Source: Epiperipatus broadwayi (lineage: Eukaryota; Onychophora; Udeonychophora; Euonychophora; Peripatidae). Taken from it: a stretch of 64,000 bases of DNA. The number at the start of each line of letters is the position of its first letter. Within the stretch, counting starts at the first letter, position 1. The translations under genes and the position numbers were made by a program. Under the pieces are notes generated by a model. It made no database searches. It saw nothing but the letters and a program-made list of their open reading frames with translations, and was not told the DNA's origin. Below are positions 14,219-29,714 of the stretch, piece by piece. The stretch spans positions 60,001-124,000 of the forward strand of contig JAQFVV010006336.1 of assembly GCA_028023455.1 (NCBI GenBank), written 5' to 3'.

Positions 14219-14616
14219 ATGCCCGGTCGTTGAGGTTAATGAAAAGAGAAAAACAACCACCGGACATGCGGTAATAATACTAAATGAAATTTAGAAATAA
14301 TAATAATAACAAAAAGGCATTATTGAATAAAAGATTTTTTCCCCGCGCACATATTACGTAAGAAAAAATGCTTGTAAATAAACAGTTAAAAATCAATAAA
14401 ATCAAGTTAAATAAGTAGGTCAAATGAATGATTTAAGAGTAACATTTATAGGATTAAATAAATGATTAAAATAAAGGGTTTGATTAAAGTGATCGAATTA
14501 AACAAATAAATAACATGTTAATAAAATAAAAAAATAAATAAATTAAGATTTAATATTATCAGAGATAAAATGGTCAAAAATGACACATTTTACTCTCAAA
14601 AGGAAGAGCAGTGTAA
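14219..14616 (+). other. 3' untranslated part of the gypsy element with polypurine tract
   Basis: AT-rich DNA with no ORF. AATAAA-like motifs occur near 14326, and the purine run AAAAGGAAGAG lies 9-19 bases before the TGTACC of the 3' LTR. Confidence 0.5.
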
Positions 14617-16336
14617 TGTACCTATATTGATATAGGCACATATAATTTTATCTAAAATTATATTATTAAAATGATCTTTCATTAAACAAAAACATAAAAT
14701 TAAATGTAGAAGAGATTATTCAGTTTGTTTTTGAAAAAGATAAATATCAAATAGTTTTATAGTGTTAGTTTTGAAATACAAAAAATCTACAATTAATTAA
14801 TCAAAAGGGGGGAGGGGGAGTCTTGGTTTGAGAAATGAAACTAAGGGTTATAAAAGGAAGTAAAGAGTTTTATTAGTATTCGTAAAAATATAATTTAAAA
14901 AAGTTAAAACATACAAATCTTTTTTCATTCAATTTTAATTAAAGAAAAAATAATGTTAAAACTAAATAGTAAATTGTATTAAAAATATATGTGCGTATAT
15001 ATGTGTGATTTGTAAATAAATAAAATGTATGTGAAATAAAAGATTATCATTAAAGAAACGGCAATGGCTATTAATAAAATAAAACAACACGTTTATCAAA
15101 TGATTATCACCGAAAATATTTCGACAACACGTTGCAGATGTAAATAGACTTTTTTATCAGACAGTGAATCAGTTCACAAAGTTATTGAGAAAGTGCAGTT
15201 CGGAAATTAATTGAGTCAGTTAAGAAACAAATTGCAGTGCTGAGAATATTTTGGAACGCATATTAACCTCCAGCCCAGATGTCTGAGAAAACAGCAGATA
15301 TTCCCGTGAAATAATGTCAGCTTAACATTTTAGAAAATCTCTGTCAGTATCTATTTGTCTCCGATAGTAATAATCGTGAAAATCAAGAAACTCAGCAAGG
15401 AAACGTCCCAGCCGGCTGGAAGCATTCATACTGGAAGTATTCATACTGGAAGCATTTATACTGGAAGCATTCATATTGGAAGCATTCATACTGAAAGAAA
15501 CAACAAACAAGAAGAAAACAAAGTGTTAAATCTACGTTCAAAATCCTAGGTAAAACATTAGCTTATTTTCGTTATACTGTAATAGCCATTGCATTTCATT
15601 AATTTGTGCGAATCCTCCAAGAGTCTAATTATATGAACTCGATATCATACATAAATGAACTATTGATATGTGTGTGATTAAATTTCAAATGCTATGTAGT
15701 CCTTTATTATCATTATTATGTGCGTGCACGAGTTAATATGTGCGTGATCATTATATCAATATTTATTAGTTAAATTAGAGTGTTCTGTTATTAAATCTAT
15801 AGGAATATTTAAACTATTTAGAAATCTTAATTTAAAAAATGTGTGTGTTTTATTAGAATTATAAAATGTTTAAATTTAGTAAATAAATGTTAGTTAATAA
15901 ATTATCTTTAAAATTAAACTTTATTTGTCGGTCAATTCTTTTTATCAATTCTTTTACCAAATTTTTTTATCAATTCCTTTTATCAATTCCCTTTTATCAA
16001 GTCTTGTAATCACTAATTAAGTATAATCTATTAGTGATTACAAACAACTGAGCTAGTTATGGATTTAGGCGTTGAGTTAGTGGCCACTATTCAAAGTGCA
16101 TTGTCTATTCTTTTAGTATTCTTTTAGAATAAGCAGCTGGCACCCGTGTTTATACACAAACAAAAAAAAGTGCTTTGAACTTGGTGTTGAACTCAACAGC
16201 CGAGAAGAAGCTATGTCCTGGAAATGTAATACTAGTTATATACTTTATAGCTATCGTTTGGGCATACATACTCTCTGAGTATGTTCTTCTCTGCCTAAGA
16301 GACTGGTGATTCGAATCCACATATCCGAACCCAGTT

Positions 16337-16338
<2 letters not shown>
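14617..16338 (+). repeat. 3' LTR of the gypsy element
   Basis: 1722 bp, starting TGTACC and ending ...CAGTTCA before a TA tract. It carries about six 15-bp CTGGAAGCATTCATA units (15415-15500), more than the 5' LTR, and otherwise differs by scattered substitutions of a few percent. Confidence 0.85.
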
Positions 16339-16371
<33 letters not shown>

Positions 16372-16395
16372 AAAACGAAGATTTGCACGGGTTAA

Positions 16396-16584
16396 ATATA
16401 TAAAATACATATTTTGCGGGTTCATCCGTGTTAAAAACTTTTAATATCAATTTACTGACGTTTCGACTTGGTCACACAAGCCATCCACAGAGTTTATAAC
16501 TCTGTGGATGGCTTGTGTGACCAAGTCGAAACGTCAGTAAATTGATATTAAAAGTTTTTAACACGGATGAACCCGCAAAATATG

Positions 16585-16596
<12 letters not shown>
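16396..16596. repeat. Perfect hairpin, ~98-bp arms, 3-nt loop
   Basis: Left arm 16396-16494 and right arm 16498-16596 are exact reverse complements through every base I compared, with TAT as the loop. Each arm contains TGACGTTTCGACTTGGTC and ACGGATGAACCCGC (or the complement). Both ends merge into (TA)n runs (16337-16368, 16589-16657). No ORF of interest. It sits immediately downstream of the gypsy 3' LTR. Confidence 0.95.
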
Positions 16597-16657
<61 letters not shown>

Positions 16658-16660
<3 letters not shown>

Positions 16661-17339
16661 ATTACAAGCATAAAGCTAAATTAGTCAATATAAAATCAAA
16701 ACTACCCCAAATCCAAAGAATAACTTTGGCTATAAAGTTTCGCATGCTCTAGTAGACTACAAAAAAGCTAGAGATTTGGCATATTAATTAATATAGGCAT
16801 GAATTTCCAATACCGCACTACATATTGTTAAATGCTTATAATGAAATATATAACATAAATCTCAGCAGTTATCTAATGCCTGTGAGCGTTGTACCCCATG
16901 TTTTCACCATATAATTTGGTATGTTTTAATTCATTGTTTGCTATTGTTTTATTAAAATAATCATATTTAAAATTATAACTCGTTTGCATATTTTAGTCCA
17001 TGAATTCATTTTATCCAACTCTATATTTAATTACACATACACTATTTCATATACATGTAGATCAGCCTGTTAAGTTCTATAATTAATTACTTAGCCATAT
17101 GTGTATATATCTTATCAAATCAGTGATAAATTAGTTCAATTATGAGTCTCTTGTTTTACTGGGAGTAACTGCTGGACCAAGAGTGAATTGATTGTCTGTG
17201 TACGTTGAGGAATGTCATCCATAGGGTAGTAAATCATTCGGCAGAGGTGAAAGGGTTGAATGTTTGTTGGATTCTGGATCACAGCATCTGGATTCGATCA
17301 GCTTTAGTATATTTTGCCTATGTTCTAGATTTTTTTACG
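16658..17339. other. Unassigned AT-rich region
   Basis: No coding, RNA or repeat relation seen, apart from a short phrase AACTGCTGGACC that recurs near 38170. Confidence 0.4.
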
Positions 17340-17520
17340 TGGAGGGACAATTCTTACTGTTACGGTATATGATTTATAAACAATTATAATCCATTCGAAT
17401 ATAGTCATATTTTATTTATCAGCATTTATAATTTAGTTAGTTATAGCTATATATAATAGGTCAGCATTTATAATTCTTCCAGGTATAACCTTATTTGTAT
17501 ATATATATATATATATAAAA

Positions 17521-17560
<40 letters not shown>

Positions 17561-18660
17561 TAAAAAAAAAAAAACAATATAAATAGTTACAATTCATTCA
17601 GATATAGAGGTATATTATGTCTCAGCATTTGTAATTCTTTCAGATATAAACATATTTGTATATCACCAATATAAATAGTTATAATTCATTCAGATATAGA
17701 GGTATATTATATCTTGTCACTCATAATTTTTTCATATATAAACATATTTGTATATCGACAAATATTATATGCAAGTCTTTAATATTTATTCAGGTCTAGA
17801 TGTATATGATATATAAACAATTATAATCCATTGGGATACAATCTTATTTTATTTATCAGCATTTATAATTTATTTAGTTATAAGTTTGTTTGTTTTTTTT
17901 AATTTAGAGGTATATGCATATAAAAAAGATAATCATTTATGATTTACCTTATTAAAAACACCTTTTGATTATAGACATTTAAGACATTTACATATTTATG
18001 ATTTATTACTAATAAAACCTTTTCACATAGCTATAAATATTCCTGATTCATTTTAAGAAAGATGTTTTGTCTTTGCTTTTTTTTAGAAACACATATAAGT
18101 ATTTAATATTTCATGAATTTGTTACCTTCATTTTACCCAGTTTGTTCATCCACTTCAGGTTACTGCTGCATTTCAAAAAGGTGTCAGTTTAGTTAAGCTG
18201 AATGACATTATTTACTTTCCATGATATTCACTGAGACAGTCTTGGAGATTCATGGCTATGTATATCATAGATTAGCCTTCCACCCTTATGATTTCTTTAT
18301 TAATACTTTTTTAACTTCAGCAGTATGGCTGTAAATATTATATTCCAAGGTGAATAAAATCACTTGTCAACTAAACAGTTAAGCAACACTTAGATAAAAC
18401 GTTTTAACTTTTTTAACTCTTTCACTTTTTTTTACTTTTTAACTCCTTTCAAAATCCCCGCTGAATTTCAAACTCATCTATTTATATCCTTATCAATTCT
18501 CTGGATTGATTCAACAACACTCCCACTGTATCTGATTTGTTACATAGCTTCATTTAAGCCAGAGTGCTTTTCTCTTCTTAATGATTGGACCACTACTTTT
18601 AGTGGGACCAATAAGGAATCATGTGGATTAAGCCATGTTTTTCAATTTGATAAGCTTGCC
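17340..18660 (-). repeat. Diverged solo-LTR-like relative of LTR copies A and B
   Basis: Ordered matches to copy A (same plus-strand orientation) include ATGTTTTGTCTT near 18062, TTACCTTCATTT near 18122, GCTGAATGACATTATTT near 18197, GTATGGCTGTAAATATTATATTCCA near 18324-18348 (GTGGTTGTAAAAGTTATATTCCA-like in copy A), and TATTTATATC...GGATTGATT near 18478. In place of the 119-bp array it has its own tandem stretch (17380-17870) built on CATTCAGATATA and TATAAACATATTTG. It also holds a composite (TA)n, A-run, (TA)n, A-run at 17499-17575. No matching internal region flanks it, so a solo LTR is the simplest reading. Confidence 0.6.
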
Positions 18661-18990
18661 ACAAGCAATTATTACACTTTGTATGACAACATCATATCAA
18701 AAAGTAAAAATATAATATTTTAATAAATGCTAGCTTTAAATAAATATTTAGAGAAGTATTTATCTCATAATTTAAAATTATAAAATCAATAATGAAGGTT
18801 TATCTTTTTTTTTTTTCAATTATAGAAAATAATGATTTTCTTTCAACTTTCAACTTTTTTTTTGCTTTACTTTTTTTTAAAAAAAAAAAAGATCAACATC
18901 GTTCATATACATCTGCTTTTTTTTTAGGTGGAAGGGTAAAATAAATCTTAGAATACATATGTGAAATAGAGTTTTTGTTTCAACACACAC

Positions 18991-18993
<3 letters not shown>

Positions 18994-19055
<62 letters not shown>
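18994..19055. repeat. (TA)n tract, ~62 bp, preceded by (AC)n
   Basis: Pure TA run following ACACACACACA. Confidence 0.95.
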
Positions 19056-22659
<3,604 letters not shown>

Positions 22660-22660
<1 letters not shown>

Positions 22661-25185
22661 ATTAAATGCCCACATTGATGGATATTGGGAAGTTAGAAGA
22701 AAAGATGAAAGACAATTGATTTTAAAATAGACTTATTTTAATGAAAAATCACAAATAGTGGAAGCACAAATGGAGTACAATTTATTATAAATGAAAAGTG
22801 GAAGTAACAACAAATATTTGTGTAGAGTAATATAGAGTGGCGAGATTAATTGTTCAAATTAATAAAACAAATCAATTATAGATAATCCAGGTTTAGGTCT
22901 TAACATGTTCTCATTGTGCTAAAGAAGTAGACGGTTTTTATGTAAAGACAAATGCATTTGATCAGACCAATCATTTTAAAATTGTCATGAAAGATATTAA
23001 TGCTATAATTGGTAAACAATTGCCAGATTAAAAACTATATGGGTAAATTTGGTTATGTGATAGAATTGAAATTTTTTCAGTATTTGCAGGAAAAGAAAAT
23101 ATATATATAAATTATCTTTTTGACAAAAATGTTAAAAGGAAATGAATATAAAAACATTCAAATAAAAACACAGCAAATGAGATTATATTTTGATTAATAG
23201 AAAATATGTATATCAAGATTATAATATTCCTAATAGATTCAACATAGGAAGTAATCATTTATTATTGAAAAATAAAATATGTGTTAATGGAAAATTAGAA
23301 AAATAAAAATTATTAAGAAAAAAACAGTATTAACAGTTGATATTACTATCTTTTGGAATCGCTTCAATAAATTTAAATTTTAACTTTCTATTGAAATGAG
23401 TTTCAATATGATCGTAGTCATTAATATGATAACTGATATTTTATTAACAACCACAATAAATATATTTGGCACAAAAACACTGCAACTTAGCAGTAAATTT
23501 TCTACATAGACCACAGAATATATGAAAAAAAAAGAAAAATATTTTTTTTTAAAAATCATCTATTAATATAAATGAAATATCTAGACCAGAATAATTAAAA
23601 GTAATATAAAAATTATAATTATGAATCATGAAGATAGCTGTAAAAGAGAATATCAAAAATGTAAAACAATATCTTGGTTTTAGAAACAAAGTTATTTCTG
23701 CAATAAAAAAAATAAAAAATGTTAGTAAAAAGAAAGATAACATCATGAAATATGAGGAGGTAACAAAAAAAAATAAAGTATCGTCTACAGCTAATACATC
23801 TTCAGATTTGCTAAATATTTTAAATAAAGAGGTAAGGCATCCACTTAAGTCTATGAAGTATGGAAAAGTTTCAGGAAATGATGGACTTATTATTGATATT
23901 TTAAAAGAAGTAGGTGAAATAGACATTTTTTTTTTTTTTAGAAAAGTTACATACTAAAATTATAAATAATAAAAATGTACCAAATGAATGAACTAATATA
24001 GTAGTAATATTAATATTTAAAAAAGATGATGAAGAAAATATTAGAAAATTTAAAACTATTCATTTTTCAATAGTTCTATACTAATATTTGTATTATAATT
24101 ACAATTTAACTACAAGAAACTTTGGATCCTTATCAATCAAATGAATAAACTTGATTTTAAATTAGTTTTAACACAGAAGCCCACATTCTTGTGTTGAGAG
24201 AGATAACTAATGCACATGAGTTTCATTATCTTTTGGATTTGTATGACATTTCATTTTATAAGCATATATTTAATAATTAAAGCATTGACTTATCAAGATT
24301 TAGACCCATAATATTTCCATAAATTCTGAAGATTTTTTTATAAAAATGAAAGCAGTGACTAGATAAAATGGTGGTATTAAGATAACATTGATAAGGTTAT
24401 ATAATATTTCCAAAAAAATTTACAGCTATTTTAAAATAGACATTTTGTGAATCAAAATGGGAAATAAGGGAGTAAAAGGAGTAAAAGTAAATATATATTA
24501 TTGATGTAATCTAGATTTTGAAGTTTCAGAATCTCAGAAAATACTGCATGAGTTGCCAGATAAAAGAAAGAATTTAAGTTTAAAGATAAATTGTCAAAAT
24601 ACTAAAGATATTCTATGGATTTTTTCAGAAGAAGAAAATAAAAATTGATCATCATGATTAGAAGTTAATAATTACAAATACCTTATCCATATTATTAATA
24701 CAGATGGAAACATAATGGATAAAATTAATAAAACAATTAAAGTAGTGTTGATTGGTTTTGTTAGAAATATTAATATTCAAAATAAATATGTGTATGTTAA
24801 TTTTAAAAGTGAAATTTTAATAACTGTATTTTACAAGTTATTTTTTAAAAAATACTGAAACTTAGACACTTAAAAGAAGACTTACATAAGAATAAGAAGA
24901 GATATATCTTAGAAGTAACAAAACGAAATTGATAATAAAATATACTGCTAAAAACATATAGGTTCATAGAGTTTAAAATATTATAATATGAGATTATAAA
25001 TGAAGAACTGAAATTTTGAAACTGAGTCCCAAGGGATTTTAAAAGACTTAGAAACATACACAAGTGAGATGAATTAATTAAATGAGTTGGCTGGTTTTTG
25101 TGGAGGAAAAGGACTAGGAATAAAAAAAAACTGGATTAAACTTGAAAGAGAATTTCATTCTATAAAAAAATGATATGATTCAAAA
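22660..25185 (+). mobile_element. RTE-type LINE copy A, heavily decayed
   Basis: It parallels RTE copy B (26900-29643) from the endonuclease region to the 3' end. Recognisable landmarks are GAAGTTAGAAGAAAAG at about 22690, an endonuclease block near 22980-23010 (AATTGTCATGAAAGATATTA against TGTTATGGGAGACTTTA in B), ATTAGAAAATATGTATAT near 23197, the RT N-terminal GKVSGNDGLIIDILKE near 23865, and TTACAAATACCTTATCCA near 24672. Many frameshifts, stops and small deletions make this the oldest of the four RTE copies; no stretch over about 110 codons stays open. The RT FADD box cannot be read. Confidence 0.75.
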
Positions 25186-25799
25186 CAATTATGTACCAAA
25201 AATATGGCTGTTATATTGAGTTCCCTTGAATTTACACCACTGATGGAAAAATGAAGAGTATAAGCATTGAAAGTTTAAATAAAAGTGGATCTATTCCATA
25301 ATAATTTTTTGTCCTCGAAATTTAATTTAAAGTTTCTGGTTTAAATTGTGCTGTCTTGGCAGAACAACCCAAAGTATTCCAAACCATTATTTGGATCATA
25401 AGTGTATTTTAGATAATGTTTACACAGATAAAAACAACTGCTTGAAGTTACAGGTAACCAGTCATCTTAATTATTGATACTGTGCAATTTTATATGAGAG
25501 TCAGACATAAAGAATGCACTTTTTTCTAACAGAATAAAAATGTACCTCATGTGCACAACTTAACATATATGAATTAGAAAATCTAAAATATTTTAACATA
25601 TAAAATATAAAATAGAATCCTAAAATATGTGTAGGAAATATTTACAATAAAATTATTAATAGCTTGTGTGAAATGTTTCATGAAATGTTTTAAAATAAGA
25701 AATATAAAATGTTCAATCTATAAAATAGATATTATATAATTGAAAGCATATTCTATACAATATAAAATATGAAATATATTTATATCCACTACAACCAAA

Positions 25800-25889
<90 letters not shown>

Positions 25890-26208
25890 TATGCCTAAAT
25901 TCTTCCAAGTTTTCAATGTAAGAAATACAAATGTGCATATTAAATCTTATTATTTAAGAAACTTCAATATATAAATATTACAAAAATAATTATGAAAACA
26001 ACTTACCTTTATATTTTTAGTCCACAATGAAAAAATAATTATTTTTTAAAATTAATATATTGAAGCAGGTGATTCAAAAATATCAATAAAATTGTATCTT
26101 CTTCCCTGTGAAAGTTCAGTAAAAAAAGCAATAAGATCAGAGCTTTTAAAACAATTTAATTTAAATAGGACAGGCTTTGATTTACATGATTCTAGATAAA
26201 CAGGCAAA
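25186..26208. other. Unassigned AT-rich region with a (TA)n tract
   Basis: No gene seen. A pure TA run occupies 25803-25887. Confidence 0.5.
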
Positions 26209-26828
26209 ACTCACTATATATATATATATATATTACCACGCACAGAAAGCTAGAGTAATCAATGGATGCCAGAAGGCTTGTGCATAAAATTTTCATCTAG
26301 TTCCTACTTATCCAATATCCCCAGACTAGTTTCTGGCTTATGAACTTTGTCAGTGAGGCAATATATATAGTGTGGCAACATATATAGTGAGTTGTGCCTG
26401 TTTTAACAACAGTTATACACAAGCATAAGAGGAGGTGGTCATGTGATGTTTATTGGCTTAAAACAAATCCTGCCTAATAAGATAATGATGGTTGCGGTTA
26501 TTGAAGAACCAAAGACATCAAAATGTATGGAGACTGCACTGGATTCAGACCCATATGACTATATAAGCTAATGAGCTTGGATTGAAAACATTAAGGTGTT
26601 TTCAGTTTAAGACTCATAGTTTTGTAGTTAAATGGAAATAAAAGGTGGTTGCTGGAAGGTTGCGTTAGATCCTAAGATCTAGATGCAGTGCTCTCAGATC
26701 AAAGGCTCCTCACAGATGAAAGTCATAAACCAGAATCTAGTCTGGGGATATTGGATGAATAGACACTAGATGGGGATTTTATGCACAAGCCTTCTGGTAT
26801 CCATTGATTACTGTAGCTGTCTGTGCAC
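26209..26828. repeat. Foldback element, ~110-bp inverted arms
   Basis: The left arm (about 26243-26355) contains GCCAGAAGGCTTGTGCATAA and CCAATATCCCCAGACTAG. The right arm (about 26712-26828) carries their reverse complements with a few mismatches. The arm tip has the TTTCTG...GTCAGTGAGG phrase shared with the foldback family at 9.9 and 36 kb. A second nested pair is ACAGGCAAAACTCACTATA at 26208-26227 against TATATAGTGAGTTGTGCCTG at 26387-26406. The interior (26400-26710) has no ORF. Confidence 0.75.
26388..26460 (+). repeat. ~70-bp direct repeat, copy 1
   Basis: From TATATAGTGAGT to CATGTGATGTTT it matches 34803-34875 with about one mismatch. The two copies bracket half the foldback, RTE copy B and the giant palindrome. 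Confidence 0.9.
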
Positions 26829-26830
26829 AG

Positions 26831-26832
<2 letters not shown>

Positions 26833-26899
<67 letters not shown>
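26833..26899. repeat. (TA)n tract between foldback and RTE copy B
   Basis: Pure TA run of about 67 bp that directly precedes the 5'-truncated start of the RTE element. Confidence 0.95.
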
Positions 26900-26906
<7 letters not shown>

Positions 26907-28062
26907 ATGGGACATTATTGGACTTTGTGAAGTTAGAAGAAAAGGTGAAGAAACAATTGATTTAAAAAGTGGACATATACTCTATTATAAAGGCACACAT
27001 ATTGGAAATACAAGTTGAGTAGGATTCATTATAAATAAAAAGTGGAAGAACAATATTGTGGAGATTGATGGTGTATCGGATAGAGTTGCAAGATTAGATA
27101 TACAACTTAATAGCAGATACCAAATGCAGATAATTCAGGTTTATGCCCCAACAAGTTCACATAGTGATGAAGTAGTAGAAGATTTTTATATGGATGTACA
27201 AAAGGCTTTTGATCAGAGTAAACAACATTTTAAAATTGTTATGGGAGACTTTAATGATAGAATTGGTAGACAAATGAAAGATGAAATTGCTGTAGGTAAT
27301 TTTGGTTATGGTAATAGAAATGAGAGAGGACATAGACTTGTGGAGTTTGCAGAAGAAGAAAAACTTTATAAATAAATTCAGTTTTTGAGAAAAATGTTAA
27401 AAGGAAATGGACATGGATGCATCCAAATGAAGGATTAGCAGAATTGGATTATATTTTGACTAACAGGAAATACATATTTCAAGATTGTAATGTTCTTAAT
27501 AAATTTAACACAGGAAGTGATCATCGATTAGTAAGGTGTAAGTTACGTGTTAATGTAAAACTAGAGAGACAAAAATTATTGAGAAAAACAATATTTACAA
27601 TTGATATTCCTAATCTTCATAAACATTCTAATGAATTTAAATTAGAACTTACAAATAGGTTTCAAGTGTTAGGAGATTTTGAACATGATTCAGATTTGAA
27701 TGAAATTAATTTGAAAATAACTAATACACTTTTAAAAACTGCAACAAAGATAGCTGGTAGAAAAAAGCAGCAATTGACTAATAAAATTTCTACTGAGACT
27801 AGAAAATTTATGAAGAAAAGAAGGAAGATGGAGATATATAAAAATGATGTACTAAAAAAAATTGAATATCTCAAATTTTGTAAAATGGTACGGAAAAGAC
27901 TTGAAAATGATATAAGAAAGTATAACTGTGAAATAGCAAGGAAAGCTGTAGAAGAAAATAAAAGTCTCAAGAATGTTAAACAACATTTTGATATTGGTAG
28001 GAAATTTATATCTGCAATAAGAAAAAAAAGATGGAATTATTACTAAACAGAGAGATGACATC
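26900..28062 (+). pseudogene. RTE copy B: endonuclease domain and linker
   Basis: The N-terminal part encodes the C-terminal two thirds of an AP-like endonuclease, which nicks target DNA to prime reverse transcription. Visible motifs are IIGLCEVRR (catalytic Glu) near 26908, IQVYAPTSSH near 27136, VMGDFNDRIG near 27238, and the end block SDHRLVRCKL near 27517 with the conserved Asp and His. The upstream N-terminal motif is absent because of truncation. After SDHR follows a lysine-rich linker of about 170 residues leading to RT. Broken by TGA at 27016 and a frameshift near 27371. Confidence 0.85.
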
Positions 28063-29643
28063 ATGAAATTGGTAGAAGATTTTTATCAAGAATTATATAG
28101 TAATAAAGAACAAGTACATCCTATATCTATTACATCTTCCGAATTGCCCAGAATTTTAAATGAAGAAGTGAGACATGCAATTAAATGTATGAAGAAAGGA
28201 AAGGCTCCAGGAAATGATGGAATTATAATTGATATATTAAAAGAAGGAGGTGAAGAAATAGAAACAATTTTAGCAAAGTTATATACCAAATGTCTAAATG
28301 ATAAAGATGTACCAGAAGATTGGAAGAATGCAGTAATAATATTAATATTTAAAAAAGGTGATAAAGAATATATTAGAAATTACAAACCTATCAGCCTTTT
28401 ATCAGTTTTATATAAAATTTTTAACAAGATAATTACAACTCGTCTACAGAGAACTTTGGATTTCCACCAACCAAGAGAACAAGCTGGATTTAAAAGTGGT
28501 TTTAGTACAATAGATCATATCCAGATATTGAGAGAAGTCATAGAAAGGACAAATGAATATGAGTTGTCATTATGTTTTGGATTTTTAGATTATGAAAAGG
28601 CATTCGATTCTATACACATTTCTTCAGTGATTAAAGCATTGGATCATCAAGGTATAGATCCAGGATATTATCATATTTTAAAGACTATTTATAAAAATGC
28701 AACAGCAACAATTAGATTACATAATGATACTGGAAAAATCAACACTGAGAAAGGTGTAAGGCAAGGTGACTCCATATCTCCAAAACTTTTTACAGCAGTG
28801 CTGCAAGAAGTATTTTGTGGATTAAAATGGGAAACTAAAGGAATGAAAGTAAATGGAGAGTATTTAAGTCATTTAGATTTCGCAGATGATGTAGTTGTTT
28901 TTGCAAATAATGCTTCAGAGCTGCAGGAAATGTTGCAGGAGTTAGCAGATGAAAGTAGAAAAGTAGGACTAAAGATAAATGTTAAAAAGACTAAAGGTAT
29001 GTTTAATCAATTTGCTCAAAATATGAAAATAAAGATTTATTATGAAGAATTAAAAGAAGTTAACAGTTACAAATACCTAGGTCAGATTATTAATACAGAT
29101 GGAAACATAATGGAGGAAATTAATCATAGAATTAAATTTGGTTGGAGTATGTTTGGGAGAAATAACTTGATACTAAAAGGAAATATGCCTATGTGTTCGA
29201 AAAGAATGGTTTTTAACAAATGTGTTTTACCTGTTCTTACTTATGGATCTGAGACTTGGACACTTAATAGAAAAGCAATACAGAGACTGCAGACCACTCA
29301 AAGGAGTATGGAGAGATGTATGTTGCGAGTAACAAGAAGAGATCGAAAATGAAATGTATGGGTAAGACAACAAACAGGTGTTACTGACCTTATTGAAAAA
29401 ATTAATAGATTGAAATGGAGTTGGGCTGGACATACTGCTAGAATAAATGATAATAGATGGACAATTGAAATTTTAAACTGGATTCCAAGAGATTGTAAAA
29501 GACCCAGAAAGAGACCACATGTGAGATGGATGAATGAAATAAAAAAATGTGCTGGGGTATTGTGGAAAAAAGAAGCTAAAGATCGGAGAAGATGGATTAA
29601 ACTTGGAGAGACCTTCATCCTGCAGTGGATTGATAAGGGTTGA
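28063..29643 (+). pseudogene. RTE copy B: reverse transcriptase
   Basis: From the Met at 28063 the residues show GKAPGNDGI (47-54), the RT fingers and palm with AGFKSGFST (141-149), YEKAFDS (177-183, first catalytic Asp), GVRQGDSISP (231-240) and FADD (273-276, catalytic pair). The thumb and C-terminal part include LPVLTYGSETW and end WIDKG. It is open for 429 codons until TGA at 29350, where copies C and D read a Cys or His codon; the same frame then continues to the true stop at 29641-29643. The catalytic residues are intact, unlike copies C and D. No intact ORF is available because the upstream half is broken. Confidence 0.9.

Positions 29644-29646
<3 letters not shown>

Positions 29647-29711
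<65 letters not shown>
29647..29711. repeat. (TA)n tracts between RTE copy B and the palindrome
   Basis: Two TA runs separated by CCTTATT. The second abuts the TGTAACG end of the palindrome. Confidence 0.9.

Positions 29712-29714
<3 letters not shown>

Larger units (their letters stand above)
10630..16338 (+). mobile_element. Ty3/gypsy LTR retrotransposon with internal deletion
   Basis: Both LTRs are present (10630-12335 and 14617-16338) and a pol remnant with RNase H and integrase lies between them in plus orientation. The interior is only about 2.3 kb. Primer-binding site, gag, protease and RT up to the thumb are missing, so the 5' LTR joins directly to the RT tail at about 12336. A purine-rich tract (AAAAGGAAGAG, about 14598-14608) precedes the 3' LTR. 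Both outer flanks are (TA)n, so no target-site duplication can be defined. Confidence 0.9.
26900..29650 (+). mobile_element. RTE-type LINE copy B, 5' truncated, most complete of four
   Basis: The element starts within the apurinic endonuclease domain directly after a (TA)n tract and runs through RT to the end of the ORF at 29643, followed by a short TGATGA tail. The tail, the endonuclease-plus-RT layout and the RT motifs match the RTE clade (RTE/BovB type) of non-LTR retrotransposons. Four disruptions are visible: TGA at 27016, a frameshift near 27371, a frameshift in an A-run at 28022-28029 and TGA at 29350. Homologous copies lie at 22660, 43475 and 62346, all on the plus strand. Confidence 0.9.

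Noticed and set aside
27662-28289. Minus-strand ORFs opposite RTE copy B (and likewise 43591-44004, 29227-29723, 63272-63663)
   Set aside because: They lie antisense to clearly identified RTE coding sequence and show no independent motifs.
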